Part shown: positions 15,007-24,550 of the stretch, in pieces | Layout: the number at the start of each line of letters is the position of its first letter | Position numbering within the stretch: position 1 is the first letter of the stretch | Source: Bacteroidaceae bacterium | Lineage (GTDB): Bacteria > Bacteroidota > Bacteroidia > Bacteroidales > Bacteroidaceae | DNA: 64,000 nucleotides | NCBI GenBank assembly: GCA_017622495.1 | Contig: JAGAQY010000012.1 | Span: 1-64,000, forward strand | Direction of reading: 5' to 3' | The notes under the pieces: model-generated | The model's input: the letters and a program-made list of their open reading frames with translations, nothing else | Databases searched by the model: none | Told to the model about the DNA's origin: nothing | Position numbers and translations under genes: made by a program

Positions 15007-17796
15007 TTATAATTTATCCTTCAAGAACCTACCTGTATAAGATGCCTCGCACTGCGAGACCTCTTCGGGTGTACCGCATGCTACAAGCTGGCCACCACGG
15101 TCGCCCCCTTCGGGACCTATGTCGATGATATGGTCGGCACACTTGATGACCTCCATATTGTGCTCAATGATGACGATAGTGTGGCCGCGCTGGATGAGCG
15201 CATTGAACGATTCGAGCAGTTTCTTGATATCGTGGAAATGGAGTCCCGTGGTGGGCTCATCGAAGATAAACATCGTGGGCTCCGACTTCTCCAAGCTGAG
15301 GTAGTAGGCAAGCTTCACGCGCTGGTTCTCACCGCCCGAGAGGGTCGATGAGCTCTGCCCCAGCTTCACATAGCCAAGTCCTACATCCTGCAAGGGTTTG
15401 AGGCGACGCACCACCTTCTTGGCTCCATGCTCGGTGAAGAACTCCACGGCTTGGTTGACGGTCATCTCCAGTATGTCGTGGATATTCTTCTCATGATAGG
15501 TCACAAGCAGGGTGTCGGCCTTGAAGCGCTTGCCATGGCAGGCCTCACACTCAAGCACGAGGTCGGCCATGAACTGCATCTCCACCGTAATGGTACCCTC
15601 ACCCTTGCATTCCTCGCAGCGGCCACCTTCGCTATTAAAAGAGAAGAATCCTGCCGTATAGCCCATCTGCTTGGCCAAGGGCTGCTCGGCAAAGAGCTTG
15701 CGTATCTCGTCGTAGGCCTTAAGGTAGGTGACAGGGTTGGAGCGGGTGGACTTGCCTATGGGGTTTTGGTCGACAAACTCCACAGCACGCAGCATGCGGA
15801 TGTCGCCCTTCAATTCCAAGTGCTCGCCGGGTCGTTCGGTACCCTCACTAAATTCACGTGCAAGAGCCTGATACAAGATATCGCGCACGAGCGAACTCTT
15901 GCCGCTACCGCTGACGCCGGTGACTACGGTCATCACGTTGAGCGGGAACTTCACATCGATGCCCTTGAGGTTGTGGTGGCGTGCACCACGAATCTCTACA
16001 AAGTTGTTCCACGGACGGCGGCTCTGGGGTACAGGAATCTGCTCCTCGCCCAAAAGGTAACGCACGGTATAACTATCTGAGCCAGGCTGCAGATCGTGCA
16101 TGTCGCCTTCGTACACGATTTGTCCACCAAGACGCCCAGCCTGCGGACCGACGTCGATGATATAGTCAGCTGCACGGATGATATCTTCGTCGTGCTCCAC
16201 CACGACCACGGTGTTGCCTGCCTGTTGCAGCTGACGAAGCACACGAATGAGTTTGTCGGTGTCGCGGCTGTGAAGGCCAATGGAGGGCTCGTCGAGGATG
16301 TAGAGCGAGCCCACGAGCGGACTGCCTAATGAAGTGACGAGGTTGATACGCTGACTCTCACCACCCGAGAGCGTATTGCTGAGGCGGTTGAGTGTGAGGT
16401 AGCCGAGGCCCACATCAAGCAGAAACTGCAGGCGGCTGTTAATCTCGATAAGCAAGCGCTTGGCAATGGTAGCCTCGTGCTCATCAAGCGTAAGCTGCGC
16501 GAAGAAGCGCTGCAGCTCGGTCACGGGCATATCGACCAGTTCGCAGATGTTGCGCCCGCCAATCTTCACATAGGTGGCCTCCTTCTTGAGGCGTGTGCCA
16601 TGGCAGGTAGGGCACGTCGTCTTGCCACGATAGCGTGCCAGCATCACCCGATACTGTATCTTATATTGGTTCTCCTCCAACATCTTGAAGAAGGAGTCGA
16701 TGCAGGGTTTCGTCCGCGGTCCGTGCCACAGATAATCCTTCTGCGCCTGAGTAAGTTCATAATAGGGTGCAAAGATGGGGAAGTTGTCCTTGGCTGCATA
16801 GCGGATAAACTCATCGCGCCAGGCACTCATCTTCTCGCCACGCCAGCATACCACGCAACCATCGTATACACTCATAGCTGTATTGGGCACCACGAGCTGT
16901 TCGTCGATGCCAATGATGCGTCCAAACCCGCCACACTCGGGGCAGGCGCCTACGGGAGAGTTAAAGGAGAAGAGCTGTTCGCTCGGTTCCTCGAAAACAA
17001 TGCCGTCGGCCTCGAAGCGTTTGCTGAATGTATGCAGTATCCCTGCAGGGTAGAAACGTAGCATGCACGTTCCCCCACCCTCGTAGAATGCTGTCTCACA
17101 GCTATCGATAAGGCGGCTCACGGTCTCCTTGCTATCGTCGACGCTGAGGCGGTCGATAACGATCTTTAATTCTGAATTATGAATTATGAATTCAGAGTCA
17201 GCGGATGTGACCTTCTCCAGCATCTCCTCGATACGCATCACCTCCCCCTTCATCTCAACCCTTGCAAATCCTTGTTGTAAGCATATGGTGAGCTGTTCCT
17301 CTATCGTACGCCCATCGCGCACCACAAGAGGGGCCAACACGGTGAAGCGCGTACCGGGACTATATGATCGCATACATGCCACGATATCTTCGGTGTCGTG
17401 CTTCTTTACCAGCTGCCCTGTCACAGGCGAGTAGGTTTTACCTACACGAGCAAAGAGCAGGCGAAGGTACTCGTATATCTCGGTCGATGTGCCCACCGTA
17501 GAACGAGGATTGCGGCTGCTCACCTTCTGCTCTATGGCGATGGCAGGAGGCAGCCCCTTGATGAAGTCACACTCGGGCTTCTTCATGCGCCCGAGGAACT
17601 GGCGTGCATAGGACGATAAGCTCTCCACATAGCGGCGCTGCCCCTCGGCATACAAAGTATCGAATGCCAGCGAGCTCTTGCCCGATCCTGACAAGCCAGT
17701 CACTACCACCAGCTTGTTACGCGGGATATTGACCTCGATGTTCTTGAGATTATTGACGCGCGCCCCCTTGACGCTGATGTATTTCTCTTCACTCAT
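15007..17796 (-). CDS. uvrA: Excinuclease ABC subunit UvrA
   Basis: The 929-residue protein is the damage-recognition ATPase of nucleotide excision repair. It has two ABC ATPase halves, with Walker A motifs GLSGSGKSS (residues 34-42) and GVSGSGKSS, the signatures LSGGESQR and LSGGENQR, and zinc-binding CxxC modules ([26 protein letters not shown] with CEACHG). Residues about 200-212 ([12 protein letters not shown]) coincide with an AT-rich micro-repeat and appear to be an in-frame insertion in the region that binds UvrB in other bacteria. A minus-strand -7 box TATCTTTG lies at 17817-17824. metA follows closely. Confidence 0.97.
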   Translation of the reverse strand: MSEEKYISVKGARVNNLKNIEVNIPRNKLVVVTGLSGSGKSSLAFDTLYAEGQRRYVESLSSYARQFLGRMKKPECDFIKGLPPAIAIEQKVSSRNPRSTVGTSTEIYEYLRLLFARVGKTYSPVTGQLVKKHDTEDIVACMRSYSPGTRFTVLAPLVVRDGRTIEEQLTICLQQGFARVEMKGEVMRIEEMLEKVTSADSEFIIHNSELKIVIDRLSVDDSKETVSRLIDSCETAFYEGGGTCMLRFYPAGILHTFSKRFEADGIVFEEPSEQLFSFNSPVGACPECGGFGRIIGIDEQLVVPNTAMSVYDGCVVCWRGEKMSAWRDEFIRYAAKDNFPIFAPYYELTQAQKDYLWHGPRTKPCIDSFFKMLEENQYKIQYRVMLARYRGKTTCPTCHGTRLKKEATYVKIGGRNICELVDMPVTELQRFFAQLTLDEHEATIAKRLLIEINSRLQFLLDVGLGYLTLNRLSNTLSGGESQRINLVTSLGSPLVGSLYILDEPSIGLHSRDTDKLIRVLRQLQQAGNTVVVVEHDEDIIRAADYIIDVGPQAGRLGGQIVYEGDMHDLQPGSDSYTVRYLLGEEQIPVPQSRRPWNNFVEIRGARHHNLKGIDVKFPLNVMTVVTGVSGSGKSSLVRDILYQALAREFSEGTERPGEHLELKGDIRMLRAVEFVDQNPIGKSTRSNPVTYLKAYDEIRKLFAEQPLAKQMGYTAGFFSFNSEGGRCEECKGEGTITVEMQFMADLVLECEACHGKRFKADTLLVTYHEKNIHDILEMTVNQAVEFFTEHGAKKVVRRLKPLQDVGLGYVKLGQSSSTLSGGENQRVKLAYYLSLEKSEPTMFIFDEPTTGLHFHDIKKLLESFNALIQRGHTIVIIEHNMEVIKCADHIIDIGPEGGDRGGQLVACGTPEEVSQCEASYTGRFLKDKL
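17163..17199. repeat. In-frame micro-repeat inside uvrA
   Basis: The sequence TTAATTCTGAATTATGAATT continues with another TGAATT unit and encodes [11 protein letters not shown]. The same AATTATGAATTATGA motif occurs in the ffh-folD gap at 46451-46590. Confidence 0.6.
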
Positions 17797-17878
17797 TGTC
17801 GTAACAAGATTTACTGCAAAGATAGATATAGACGAACGCTACTATCTTCGCCACTTGTGGCAAAGTTACAACTTTTTC

Positions 17879-17909
17879 TTGTATGATGAATCAATTTTAT
17901 GTATCTTCG
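17879..17909 (+). promoter_or_regulatory. Promoter of the GH10-like/malQ operon
   Basis: TTG (17879-17881), 20 bases and TATCTTCG (17902-17909, one mismatch to TAnnTTTG) form a Bacteroidetes-type promoter about 20 bases before the start codon at 17932. It lies in the 135-bp divergent region shared with uvrA. Confidence 0.55.
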
Positions 17910-17931
17910 CGGCAGTTTTTACATATTTATA

Positions 17932-19431
17932 ATGAAACGATACATACAAATACTACTCTTCCTACTCCTATCGTGGAGAATCACCGATGCCCAAGCCAGC
18001 GAACCGCTCAAGCGTGAATTCCGCGGAGCATGGATACAGGCCGTCAACGGACAGTTCATCGGGATGACTCCCACTCAGATGCAGGCCACCCTAACCACAC
18101 AGCTCGATGCGTTACAGCGGGCAGGCATCAACGCCATCATCTTCCAGGTGCGCCCCGAGGCCGATGCGCTCTACCTCTCCTACTACGAACCCTGGAGCCG
18201 CTACCTCACAGGCGAGCAGGGAGTAGCCCCCGAACCATTTTGGGACCCCCTGCAGTGGATGATAGACGAGTGCCATAAACGCGGCATGGAGCTGCACGCA
18301 TGGATCAACCCATACCGCGCCAAAACGAAGGGGACCAAGAGCTTGGGACTGAAGCACCCCTACAAGAAAGACCCCGAGCGCTTCGTCCACTTCGACGGGA
18401 TGCTCATCTTCAACCCTGCCCTGCAAGACAACCGCGACTATATCTGCACCATCGTGACCGACATCGTGAAGCGTTACGACATTGACGGACTGCATATCGA
18501 CGACTACTTCTACCCCTACCCTGTGCCGGGTGTAGAGTTTGACGACGAGGCTTCGTTCCGTGCCGACCCTCGCGGCTTTACCGACAAGGCCGACTGGCGG
18601 CGCGACAATGTGAACCTTCTCATCGAGCAGCTACACCATACGATACGTGGTGTGAAGCCCTGGGTGAAGTTCGGCATATCACCCTTCGGCATCTACCGCA
18701 ACCAGAAGAGTGACCCCGAGGGAAGCCTCACCAATGGATTGCAGAACTACGACGACCTGTATGCCGACATCCTCCTTTGGATTGACAAAGGCTGGGTAGA
18801 CTACACCATACCGCAACTCTACTGGGAGATAGGGCACAAGGCTGCCGACTACGAGACGTTGGTAGGCTGGTGGGCAGAGCATGCCGACGGACGTCCGCTC
18901 TTCATCGGACAAGATGTGATGCGCACCGTGAAGGCTACCGATGCCACCAACCCAACCCAGCACCAGCAGGCCCGTAAGATGACGCTGCAACGCAGCCACG
19001 AGAGCATTGGCGGCAGCTGTCAATGGCCAGCCTCGGCAGTAGCCGAGAACGCTGGCGGCTATGCCACCGCACTTACCGAGGAGTATCACCGCTGGCTGGC
19101 TCTGCAACCCGAGTTCCCATTCATCGACAAGAAAGCTCCCAAGCATGTAAAGAAACTTGACGTCATCTGGACCGACGATGGTCCCGTACTCTGCTGGACT
19201 GCCCCGAAATACAAGGACGAGATGAACCGCCCAGTGAAGTACGTCGTATACCGCTTCGTGAAAGGCGAGAAAGTAGACCTCAACGATGCCACCAAAATAA
19301 TGGGATTCACCACCCAGTCCTTCTTCCCACTCACCTACGAAGGGGGTAAAGTGAAATATACCTATGTAGTGACAGCACTCGACCGACTACACAATGAATC
19401 AAAGCCGAAGAAAGAAAAAATAAAATTATAA
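17932..19431 (+). CDS. GH10-like (DUF187) family glycoside hydrolase
   Basis: The start at 17932 gives a protein of 499 residues with signal peptide MKRYIQILLFLLLSWRITDA. Family features are LKREFRGAWIQAVNG at the mature N-terminus, INAIIFQVRPEADALYLSYY, the MELHAWINPYRAK strand and GLHIDDYFYPYP, typical of the GHL10/YngK TIM barrels. Residues about 410-499 resemble a fibronectin-type domain (PVLCWTAPKYKDEMNRPVKY). The natural substrate is not established; family members act on bacterial or host glycans. malQ starts only 4 bases after the stop codon, so the two are co-transcribed, which suggests but does not prove a role in alpha-glucan use. Confidence 0.8.
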   Translation: MKRYIQILLFLLLSWRITDAQASEPLKREFRGAWIQAVNGQFIGMTPTQMQATLTTQLDALQRAGINAIIFQVRPEADALYLSYYEPWSRYLTGEQGVAPEPFWDPLQWMIDECHKRGMELHAWINPYRAKTKGTKSLGLKHPYKKDPERFVHFDGMLIFNPALQDNRDYICTIVTDIVKRYDIDGLHIDDYFYPYPVPGVEFDDEASFRADPRGFTDKADWRRDNVNLLIEQLHHTIRGVKPWVKFGISPFGIYRNQKSDPEGSLTNGLQNYDDLYADILLWIDKGWVDYTIPQLYWEIGHKAADYETLVGWWAEHADGRPLFIGQDVMRTVKATDATNPTQHQQARKMTLQRSHESIGGSCQWPASAVAENAGGYATALTEEYHRWLALQPEFPFIDKKAPKHVKKLDVIWTDDGPVLCWTAPKYKDEMNRPVKYVVYRFVKGEKVDLNDATKIMGFTTQSFFPLTYEGGKVKYTYVVTALDRLHNESKPKKEKIKL

Positions 19432-19435
19432 CGTA

Positions 19436-21895
19436 ATGAAACTCACAATCACACTCCACTACAACACCCAGTGGGGCGAGAGCCTCCACTTGGCATTCTC
19501 CCCTGTAGCTAACGTACACAGCGTGCCCACACTCCCTATGCAGACCAATGGCGAGGGGCGCTGGTTCATCACCATAGAGGGCGACTACAAGCCTTCGGCT
19601 CCCTACACCTTCGTGGTGATGGAGAATGGTGACATCAAACGCACCGAATGGCGTCATCATAGGTTGCCCGACACGCTGCACGGACACGTACACATCAGCG
19701 ACCGTTGGGTAGACCGTTCCGAGCTTGCTCCCTTCTACTCCTCGGCCTTCACCCGTGCCATCTTCGCACACGACACACACAACACTACGCCTCACGGTGC
19801 TGCAGGTATCTGCATCTGCTGCGAAGCCCCTACCCTGCGCAAGAACCAACTCCTTGCCGTATGTGGCGATGCAAAAGCATTAGGAGCCTGGGACACCAAC
19901 CACGCACGCATCATGGAGCCTCACGGCACCGAGTGGCAACTGTGGCTCGACAAAGGCGAGCTGGGCGAGAACTGTGAGTTCAAGTTTATAATCCTTGAGA
20001 AGTCAACAGACAACAGTCAACAGTCAACAGCTACCACCCCGGAGGCCAATTCTCAATTGTCAATTGTCAATTATCAATTAGTCGCATGGGAGCCAGGTGA
20101 GAACCGCAGCCTCCACATCGACCACTACAGCGATGTGAGCCTGCGCGTACTGCGCACCTATACCCTGCGCGACCCGCAAGAGCATTGGCGCGGTGCCGGT
20201 GTCGCCATCCCCGTATTCTCCCTGCGCTCAAAGAAAAGCTTCGGTATAGGCGAATTCTCCGACATCCCCCTTATGGTCGACTGGGCTGCCAAGACAGGCC
20301 AATGCTTCCTGCAGCTGCTGCCCGTGAACGACACCACCATGAACCGCAACTGGCACGAGTCGTACCCCTACAACGCCATCACCTGCTTTGCACTCAACCC
20401 CATGTACATCCGCCTCGAAGAGGTAGGCGTACTCAACGACAAAGAGGCAATGAAGGAGTTCCGCAAAAAGCAGAAAGAGCTGAATAAGCTGCCACAGGTC
20501 GACTTTGATGCCGTAGTCATCGCCAAGTGGGATTACCTGCACCGCATCTTCGCCCAAGAGGGCGAGCAGACCCTTGCCTCACCCTCCTACAAGCGTTTCT
20601 TCAAGGACAACGAATCGTGGTTGGTACCCTATGCCGAGTTCTGCTGCATCAGGGACAGCAAGAACCCCAAAGAGACAGGACTCTACCTTTATATACAATA
20701 TCACCTGCACAAGCAGCTCAAGCATGCCGCCGACTACGCCCACAAGCATGGCGTAGTGCTCAAGGGCGACATACCTATCGGCATCAGCCGCACCAGCGTG
20801 GAGGCATGGAGCAATCCCGGACTCTTCTGCCTGGAGAGCCAAGCCGGTGCACCGCCCGATGCCTTTGCCCGCGACGGACAGAACTGGGGCTTCCCCACCT
20901 ATAACTGGCAAGCCATGGCCGCTGAGCGCTACCAGTGGTTTGCTCGCCGCTTCACCAAGATGGCCGACTACTTCGATGCCTACCGCATCGACCACATCCT
21001 CGGTTTCTTCCGCATATGGGAGATACCCTGCACCACCAAGAGCGGACTGCTTGGCCACTTCAATCCAGCCATGCCCCTCACCCCTGAGGAGATAGCGCAG
21101 TGGGGTATCGCCTTCTACAAGGAGCGTCACGCCACCCCCTTCACCCTGGGCGACGAAACCGACGTGCTCTTCGTGGAGGATCCCTACCAACCAGGTACCT
21201 ACCACCCACGTATCAATGGATTCGACACCGAGTCGTTCAAGGCCCTACCCGAGAATGAGCGCAAAGCCTTCTATGCACTGCACGACCACTTCTTCTACCA
21301 TCGCCACAACGACTTCTGGTATCGCGAAGCCATGAAGAAGCTCCCCGCCCTCATCGATGCCACCGACATGCTCGTCTGCGGTGAGGACCTCGGCATGATA
21401 CCCGCTTGCGTGCCCACCGTGATGAACGAACTGCGCATCCTCTCACTTGAGATACAGCGCATGCCCAAAGCCTACGGGTGCACCTTCGACAATCCGGCCA
21501 ACTACCCCTACTACTCCGTATGTACCACCTCTACTCACGACATGAGCGGTATACGCGGTTGGTGGGAAGAAGACCCCACACTCACCCAGCGCTACTGGAG
21601 CGAGATGCTGCACCAGCGCGGCAAGGCACCTAAGGAGTGTGAGGCATGGATATGCGAGAGCATCGTGCGCCAGCACCTCGACTCGCCTGCCATGCTCACC
21701 ATCCTCCCCTTGCAGGACTGGATGGCCATGGACGAGCATCTGCGCTACCCCGACCCAGCCTTCGAGCGCATCAACGTACCTGCCAACTCAAATCACTACT
21801 GGCGCTACCGCATGCACCTCACCCTGGAAGAGCTCCTCGAGGCCGAAGACCTCAACCGTCTGGTAGGTCGCCTCGTCCGTCAGGCTGGACGATGA
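19436..21895 (+). CDS. malQ: 4-alpha-glucanotransferase with N-terminal starch-binding domains
   Basis: The 819-residue protein belongs to GH77. About 230 N-terminal residues contain two CBM20-like starch-binding modules (for example LAVCGDAKALGAWDTNHARI). The catalytic barrel has the nucleophile Asp519 in YRIDHILGFFRIWE, the acid/base Glu650 in CGEDLGMIP and Asp702 in TSTHDMSGIRGWW. Amylomaltase transfers maltodextrin segments and releases glucose in the cytoplasm; no signal peptide is seen. Residues about 189-217 (STDNSQQSTATTPEANSQLS and on) derive from AT-rich micro-repeats inserted in the second CBM20. The adjoining sus-like operon supplies maltodextrins. Confidence 0.95.
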   Translation: MKLTITLHYNTQWGESLHLAFSPVANVHSVPTLPMQTNGEGRWFITIEGDYKPSAPYTFVVMENGDIKRTEWRHHRLPDTLHGHVHISDRWVDRSELAPFYSSAFTRAIFAHDTHNTTPHGAAGICICCEAPTLRKNQLLAVCGDAKALGAWDTNHARIMEPHGTEWQLWLDKGELGENCEFKFIILEKSTDNSQQSTATTPEANSQLSIVNYQLVAWEPGENRSLHIDHYSDVSLRVLRTYTLRDPQEHWRGAGVAIPVFSLRSKKSFGIGEFSDIPLMVDWAAKTGQCFLQLLPVNDTTMNRNWHESYPYNAITCFALNPMYIRLEEVGVLNDKEAMKEFRKKQKELNKLPQVDFDAVVIAKWDYLHRIFAQEGEQTLASPSYKRFFKDNESWLVPYAEFCCIRDSKNPKETGLYLYIQYHLHKQLKHAADYAHKHGVVLKGDIPIGISRTSVEAWSNPGLFCLESQAGAPPDAFARDGQNWGFPTYNWQAMAAERYQWFARRFTKMADYFDAYRIDHILGFFRIWEIPCTTKSGLLGHFNPAMPLTPEEIAQWGIAFYKERHATPFTLGDETDVLFVEDPYQPGTYHPRINGFDTESFKALPENERKAFYALHDHFFYHRHNDFWYREAMKKLPALIDATDMLVCGEDLGMIPACVPTVMNELRILSLEIQRMPKAYGCTFDNPANYPYYSVCTTSTHDMSGIRGWWEEDPTLTQRYWSEMLHQRGKAPKECEAWICESIVRQHLDSPAMLTILPLQDWMAMDEHLRYPDPAFERINVPANSNHYWRYRMHLTLEELLEAEDLNRLVGRLVRQAGR
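20002..20085. repeat. In-frame micro-repeat inside malQ
   Basis: Two motif classes follow one another: CAACAGTCAACAGTCAACAG, then TCAATTGTCAATTGTCAATT and TATCAATTA. They encode NSQQST and NSQLSIVNYQL. The same GTCAACAG and ATTGTCAATT units occur in gaps at 32191-32330 and 53468-53575. Confidence 0.65.
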
Positions 21896-22051
21896 AGGGA
21901 GGTAAGTTTTTGAGTTTGTGAGTTTTTGAGTTTGTGAGTTTAGAGTTTAATTGTCATCTCGAGACGGAGTGAGAGATCTCTCGCTTTGCTCGGGATGACA
22001 CTTATCGTATTTTCTGTTATCGTACACGCTTTGCGTGTCCTCGTTAATTGC
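21896..22051. repeat. Micro-repeat and widespread GTCATCTCGAG palindromic repeat between malQ and the LytTR gene
   Basis: Between the converging malQ and LytTR genes, 21904-21948 carries four GAGTTT-type units (TTTTTGAGTTTGTGAGTTTT). It is followed at 21952-22000 by TGTCATCTCGAGACGGAGTG ... GCTCGGGATGACA, an imperfect palindrome of a class (TGTCATC..GAG..GATGACA) found between genes in many bacteria. No gene is visible in the gap. Confidence 0.6.
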
Positions 22052-22795
22052 CTACCGCTCCAGCCAAGCCATGAAATCATCCACCCGCGATCGGCTCACG
22101 GTGAGTTCCACAGGCGATTCCACAAAGGGGACTATACGCAAGCGTCCACTCTGCTTCACAATGCTCTTGATACCATTTGAGGCTATGATACAGCTACGCG
22201 AAATCTTGAAGAACTTCTCAGGGTCGAGCACCTCGGCCACCACATCGAGCGATGCATCAAGCACATAGCGGCAAGCAGCCGATGTGACCACATAGTTGCA
22301 CTTCTCCTCAGAGCATATATAGGCAATATCCGCTGTAGGAACAGGGACTATACGATCGTTGAACTTTACCACCAAACGTTCCCTATAGCGCTTGGGCTCA
22401 GATAGGGTATTCATCACGGCAACCATATCTGGTTTTTCGCTTCGGGCACGGCAACGCGACACGGCGCGCTGCAGTGCTTCTGGTGCAATGGGCTTAAGCA
22501 GATAATCTACGCTACCCGCCTCAAAGGCTTTGATGGCATAGGTATCGTAGGCGGTAGTCATGATAACCTTACCCTCAACATCTACCTTACGGAATATCTC
22601 GAAGCACACGCCATCGGCCAGTTCAACATCCATAAACAGGATGTCTGCCTTGTGAGAGGGGTCTTGCAACCACTCCACTGCACTAGCCACCGAGGTTACT
22701 GCACCTACCACGGTAAGGTCGGCACAGTATTGCCCCAGCATCCTCATCAGGTTATTCTGTGCCATTATTTCATCTTCTATAATCAGTACGGTCAT
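22052..22795 (-). CDS. LytTR family response regulator
   Basis: The 247-residue regulator has a receiver domain (residues 1-120; acidic pair E7-D8, phosphoacceptor Asp56 in ILFMDVELADG, conserved TAYD and KP at LLKPI) followed by a LytTR DNA-binding domain (about residues 145-245; ERLVVKFNDRIVPVPTADIA, YICSEEKCNYVV, FFKISRSCIIA). LytTR domains bind pairs of direct repeats about 21-22 bp apart, and three such repeats (21-bp period) lie at 24405-24456 between the partner kinase and the transporter-sus operon. The kinase gene is upstream on the same strand. Control of starch use is inferred from this context. Confidence 0.9.
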   Translation of the reverse strand: MTVLIIEDEIMAQNNLMRMLGQYCADLTVVGAVTSVASAVEWLQDPSHKADILFMDVELADGVCFEIFRKVDVEGKVIMTTAYDTYAIKAFEAGSVDYLLKPIAPEALQRAVSRCRARSEKPDMVAVMNTLSEPKRYRERLVVKFNDRIVPVPTADIAYICSEEKCNYVVTSAACRYVLDASLDVVAEVLDPEKFFKISRSCIIASNGIKSIVKQSGRLRIVPFVESPVELTVSRSRVDDFMAWLER

Positions 22796-22800
22796 ATCTT

Positions 22801-22927
22801 GTTTTGAGTTTTTAAGTTTTTGAGTTTGTGAGTTTGAGTTTCTGAGTTCAGTCGGCTTGCGTCTAACAAACTTATAAACTCAAAACTCAAAAACTTACTT
22901 TTATTCTCCATTCTCCATTTTCAATTC
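22801..22927. repeat. GAGTTT micro-repeat cluster between kinase and regulator genes
   Basis: Variants of GTTTTTGAGTTTGTGAGTTT run in one direction near 22801-22850, and their complement (AACTTATAAACTCAAAACTC) follows near 22870-22895, so the transcript could fold into a long weak hairpin between the two-component genes. AACTTATAAACTCAAAAC also occurs before the HU-like gene (190-207). Confidence 0.6.
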
Positions 22928-24313
22928 TTAAAGCAGCGGTATTACCACCCGATAAAACTCATCAGTACTATCAATGACCATATCTTGCGCTGATAGGGTG
23001 TGATAGTGCTCGCGTATATATTTCTGTCCGAGTCCAGTCGACGCTGGACGCGTATATTTGGGTAATACATTATTCTCTATCATAAGCTGTTCCTCGTTGG
23101 CCGATATGGTAATACGTAGCGGATTGGCGGCACTCACCGCATTGTGTTTGAGCGCATTTTCCACCAGAAGTTGTACGGTACATGGTACCACCATACGCCG
23201 CATAGCCTCATCAGCAATAGCGTACTTCACCTCAAACCCATCGGCAAACCTCACCTTCTGCAGGGCCACATACTCCTGTATGAAGTCAATCTCCTCGCGC
23301 AAGGGCACCAGCGCGTCCTCCTCGCACCGTAGCATGTAGCGATACATATGAGCCAGTTTGTGTATGTAGTCACTGGCCTGCTCGGTACGCTGCTCGCATA
23401 CGAGTCCGTCGAGAGTGTTGAGTGAGTTGAAGAGAAAGTGAGGGTTCACCTGTTGCTTGAGCGTCGCATACCGATACTGAGCCTGTGCCGCCCTCACGCG
23501 CTCGAGCTGCATAGTTTTTCGTATAGTGAACACGATATCGACCAATATCACAATACAGCAAATGGTAGTTTCCACGAGCACCGACGCGATAAAATAACGC
23601 AGGTAGTTATGTATATCTACCGCAATAGTCGCAGTTCTCTCATGCGCAATGCTGAAGCACCATGCTCCTACAGCCGATACCACTCCCACGAAGAGCACGT
23701 AGCCGAGCCACGTCAGCGGCTTGCGCCTTATCTTACGTTGATGGCGCAATCTCCTCACACAGATGATGGTAATACAGGTATAGGTGATGAAGGCAGGCGA
23801 ACTTGACAGGATTTCCCATGCATAATCCATTACACTGGTTCCAGCATACAAGGGAGAGGAGAAGAGCATAGCAGCCCCTACGCGCAATGCCAATATGCCA
23901 CCAACGATGGCAAACGTCCATCGCAACTTAGAGTCTGATCGCGAGAGGTCGGCCTCTACCCTATTTATTTTATAGGTAAGGCGCGATAGAAGTATGAGAG
24001 TCCACCCCAGCAACTCTGTAGTAAGCACGGTAGAGAAGATTCTTGCAGCAACCTCCACATTCATAAAGTAGCGTATGAGTCCGGCACCCAAGGTACCAAC
24101 GACAAAACCGACAACATTGACCACTATCACCATCACTGCAATGATGTCAATGGGCATGCCTTTTTTGAGGCACAGTATTACCGTCATTGTCATGGTGAAG
24201 ATGGTCAGCGTAAGAGCATCATCAACGCCCACCCATTGGCAGACGAGGACCACCAAGGCATGCAACAGGGCAAATAGATGTATCACCCCCGAGGATTTCA
24301 TCGTTCTCAGCAT
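22928..24313 (-). CDS. LytS-like sensor histidine kinase
   Basis: The 461-residue protein (an alternative start at 24301 would remove four residues) has an N-terminal membrane region with about seven or eight hydrophobic helices, from LFALLHALVVLVC to VETTICCIVILVDIVF. A His_kinase domain follows, with the phospho-accepting His292 in QVNPHFLFNSLNTLDGLV. The ATPase region includes PCTVQLLVENALKHNAV (N box) and GLGQKYIREHY. It is an inner-membrane sensor paired with the LytTR regulator directly downstream. The signal is unknown; a carbohydrate cue is inferred from the neighbouring sus operon. A minus-strand -7 box TAACTTTG lies at 24339-24346. Confidence 0.88.
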   Translation of the reverse strand: MLRTMKSSGVIHLFALLHALVVLVCQWVGVDDALTLTIFTMTMTVILCLKKGMPIDIIAVMVIVVNVVGFVVGTLGAGLIRYFMNVEVAARIFSTVLTTELLGWTLILLSRLTYKINRVEADLSRSDSKLRWTFAIVGGILALRVGAAMLFSSPLYAGTSVMDYAWEILSSSPAFITYTCITIICVRRLRHQRKIRRKPLTWLGYVLFVGVVSAVGAWCFSIAHERTATIAVDIHNYLRYFIASVLVETTICCIVILVDIVFTIRKTMQLERVRAAQAQYRYATLKQQVNPHFLFNSLNTLDGLVCEQRTEQASDYIHKLAHMYRYMLRCEEDALVPLREEIDFIQEYVALQKVRFADGFEVKYAIADEAMRRMVVPCTVQLLVENALKHNAVSAANPLRITISANEEQLMIENNVLPKYTRPASTGLGQKYIREHYHTLSAQDMVIDSTDEFYRVVIPLL

Positions 24314-24338
24314 ATGCTATAAACTTCCGTTCCGGCAC

Positions 24339-24506
24339 CAAAGTTAGTTTTTTTTTCTGATAACTTCGCTAACTAATTGCAATATTCTGCACTCTTTTTA
24401 CTTTCCATTCATCAAACTATTACGTCCATTCGTCGCTGTAAACACACCATTCATCAGAAATAGTGTTTTAAAATATACGCGCACACGAAAAAGATTTTTA
24501 TCTTTG
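24339..24506. promoter_or_regulatory. Divergent regulatory region with three 21-bp-phased repeats, putative LytTR operator
   Basis: The region between the kinase gene and the MFS gene contains three direct repeats, CCATTCATCA, CCATTCGTCG and CCATTCATCA, starting at 24405, 24426 and 24447: exactly 21 bp apart. On the right a -7 box TATCTTTG (24499-24506) faces the MFS/sus genes; on the left TAACTTTG (minus strand, 24339-24346) faces the kinase gene. Neither has a good -33 TTTG at the correct distance, as expected for activator-dependent promoters. The repeat geometry is that of LytTR binding sites. Assignment to the neighbouring regulator is inference. Confidence 0.55.
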
Positions 24507-24550
24507 CAAAAATATTAGTGATTTACCAAACAACAAGGAAAACACATACC

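Noticed and set aside
24339..24506. Riboswitch or long structured leader before the MFS gene
   Set aside because: The region lies upstream of the probable transcription start and shows phased direct repeats, not conserved paired elements.
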